DNA of 7,126 bases from Oscillospiraceae bacterium (GTDB taxonomy: Bacteria; Bacillota; Clostridia; Oscillospirales; Ruminococcaceae), in assembly GCA_022511485.1 (NCBI GenBank), contig JAFLUJ010000089.1, forward strand, positions 1-7,126, in the 5' to 3' direction. The notes beneath the pieces were generated by a model. It did not search any database, had not been told where the DNA came from, and saw only the letters and a list, made by a program, of their open reading frames with translations. Positions within the stretch are counted from its first letter, which is position 1, and the number at the start of each line of letters is the position of its first letter. The translations under genes and the position numbers were made by a program. This document shows, in pieces, positions 6,046 to 7,126 of the stretch.

Positions 6046-7035
6046 ATGCCTGATATTATTGCTATAGGTGAAATGCTGGTTGACTTTACCGCTGTGGAAA
6101 ATGAAAACGGAGAAATATTTTATAAGCAGAATCCCGGAGGAGCTCCCGCAAATGTGGCTGTTATGGCTGCCAAGCTTGGAGCGTCAAGCGGTTTTATAGG
6201 TAAGCTGGGAAGGGATATGTTCGGTCTTTATCTGAAAGAGACCCTTGAAAAAGAGGGCGTGAATACAAAGGGAGTTATCCTTGACAGTGATTATTCTACG
6301 ACTCTTGCGTTTGTACGTAAAAATAATGAGGAGCGGGATTTCGTTTTCTATCGTGCCAGCAGTGCCGATCTGAATCTTAATTTCAGCGAGGTAAAAAAGG
6401 ATCTTATCGACAACTGCAAGCTGCTTCATTTCGGATCTCTGCTTCTTACCGCCGAACCTTCCAAATCTGCTGTCATAAACTCTGTTGAGTACGCCAAGCA
6501 GCAGGGAAAGATCATTACCTATGACCCGAACTGGCGTGAACAGCTCTGGGATTCAAAGGAGGACGCCGTAAAAGCTATGCGCAGCGTTCTGCGGTATGTT
6601 GACATCATAAAGGTGTCCGAGCTGGAGCTCCAGATCGTTACCGAGTGTACCAATCTGCTTCCTGCCATTGCAGAGCTGTTGAAATCGGGGATAAAGGTCA
6701 TCTGTGTAACTCAGGGTGCTAAGGACTGCGTTATCGCCACAAAGCGAGGAATAGAACGCTTCCCTACATTCAAGGCGGAAACAGTGGACACTCTGGGCGC
6801 GGGGGACAGCTTCTTCGGAGCGTTCCTGTCAAGACTGGTACTGACGGGAAAAACTCCGGACGAGCTTGAGATGTCCGATCTGCGGGAATTTGCCATATAT
6901 GCAAACGCCTGCGGCGCATTAAGCTCGGAAAAGGTAGGAGCGATCCCTGCAATGCCGACCCATGAGGAGATCATGGCTCTCATTGCCCGTGAAAAAAAGC
7001 CGGAGGACGGAGAGAAAAATTTCAAGCAGATGTAA
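6046..7035 (+). CDS. Fructokinase, PfkB (ribokinase) family
   Basis: Predicted cytosolic ATP-dependent sugar kinase of 329 residues, close to the usual length of bacterial fructokinases, which convert fructose to fructose 6-phosphate. Both PfkB signatures are present: NPGGAPANVA (29-38) in the N-terminal substrate region and DTLGAGDSFFGAF (248-260), with D254 as the catalytic base and GAGD as the anion hole. DPNWR (160-164) and VTQGAKD (221-227) also fit the fructokinase branch. A related specificity (another ketose or nucleoside) cannot be excluded by eye. The start is supported by AAAGGGGG (6031-6038), seven bases before ATG. The gene has its own strong promoter and is divergent from a LacI-type GGDEF sensor. 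Its stop codon TAA coincides with the first bases of a repeat copy, and no typical terminator is visible before the window ends. Confidence 0.93.
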   Translation: MPDIIAIGEMLVDFTAVENENGEIFYKQNPGGAPANVAVMAAKLGASSGFIGKLGRDMFGLYLKETLEKEGVNTKGVILDSDYSTTLAFVRKNNEERDFVFYRASSADLNLNFSEVKKDLIDNCKLLHFGSLLLTAEPSKSAVINSVEYAKQQGKIITYDPNWREQLWDSKEDAVKAMRSVLRYVDIIKVSELELQIVTECTNLLPAIAELLKSGIKVICVTQGAKDCVIATKRGIERFPTFKAETVDTLGAGDSFFGAFLSRLVLTGKTPDELEMSDLREFAIYANACGALSSEKVGAIPAMPTHEEIMALIAREKKPEDGEKNFKQM

Positions 7036-7126
7036 TACTATTCCCAAGTCAAATAATTGACAAAGTCAATTATTTGACTTGCCGCCTTAACAGGTGGCTG
7101 CGCCGCCCGCCGTATACAATGTATAC
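7033..7126. repeat. Palindromic intergenic repeat, copy C, beginning at the fructokinase stop codon (right end outside the window)
   Basis: The stop codon TAA (7033-7035) opens TAATACTATTCC. A perfect 17-bp hairpin follows (7045-7061 and 7065-7081, loop AAA, inner sequence GACAAAGTC), then the GC block with GGCTGCGCCGCC (7096-7107), then GTATAC-AAT-GTATAC (7112-7126) preceded by CGCC. The order matches bases 1-65 of copy A. The hairpin lacks a T-run, so it is not a standard terminator. The element continues past the window. Confidence 0.8.

Noticed and set aside
7045..7081. Hairpin after the fructokinase as a rho-independent terminator
   Set aside because: The stem is long but AT-rich and is followed by GCCGCC rather than a T-run. 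It belongs to the repeat module.

Overview
The window looks like chromosome from a Gram-positive gut or rumen anaerobe of the Ruminococcus/Oscillospiraceae type. This rests on strong G-rich ribosome binding sites, AT-rich intergenic DNA with sigma-A-like promoters, a Clostridia-type ferredoxin-domain protein, and GGDEF proteins with Cache or LacI-type sensors. The genus is an inference from overall character, not from a marker gene.

Layout, left to right. Bases 1-175 hold a compound palindromic repeat. Bases 229-2844 (+) encode a membrane-anchored Cache-HAMP-GGDEF-EAL protein for cyclic-di-GMP turnover. A second repeat copy starts at its stop codon and is followed by a hairpin. Bases 3027-3728 (+) encode a ferredoxin-domain protein with an unusual cysteine pattern and a cysteine-rich C-terminal part. 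A bidirectional terminator separates it from a convergent gene at 3818-5707 (-), a cytosolic protein joining a LacI-type sugar-binding core to an intact GGDEF domain. A 338-base divergent promoter region (5708-6045) follows, then a PfkB-family fructokinase (6046-7035, +). Its stop codon again forms the first bases of a repeat copy that runs off the right edge.

How they may work together. Two of the four genes make or degrade cyclic di-GMP. The membrane protein has every expected EAL catalytic residue and a slightly degenerate SGDEF site. The cytosolic protein has a canonical GGDEF site. Neither has a recognisable inhibitory RxxD site. The sugar-binding GGDEF protein has no DNA-binding domain and is transcribed divergently from a sugar kinase, so it may couple intracellular sugar status to cyclic di-GMP. 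That link is inference.

The least ordinary signal is the repeat family. Three copies (1-175, 2842-2933, 7033-7126) and perhaps a minimal fourth (3732-3756) share a modular plan: a TAATACTATTCC-like terminus, a long hairpin with a GACAAA-type loop, a GC block around GGCTGCGCCGCC, and a second hairpin. Stem sequences differ between copies but stay perfectly paired. In two unrelated genes the stop codon TAA is the first triplet of the element.
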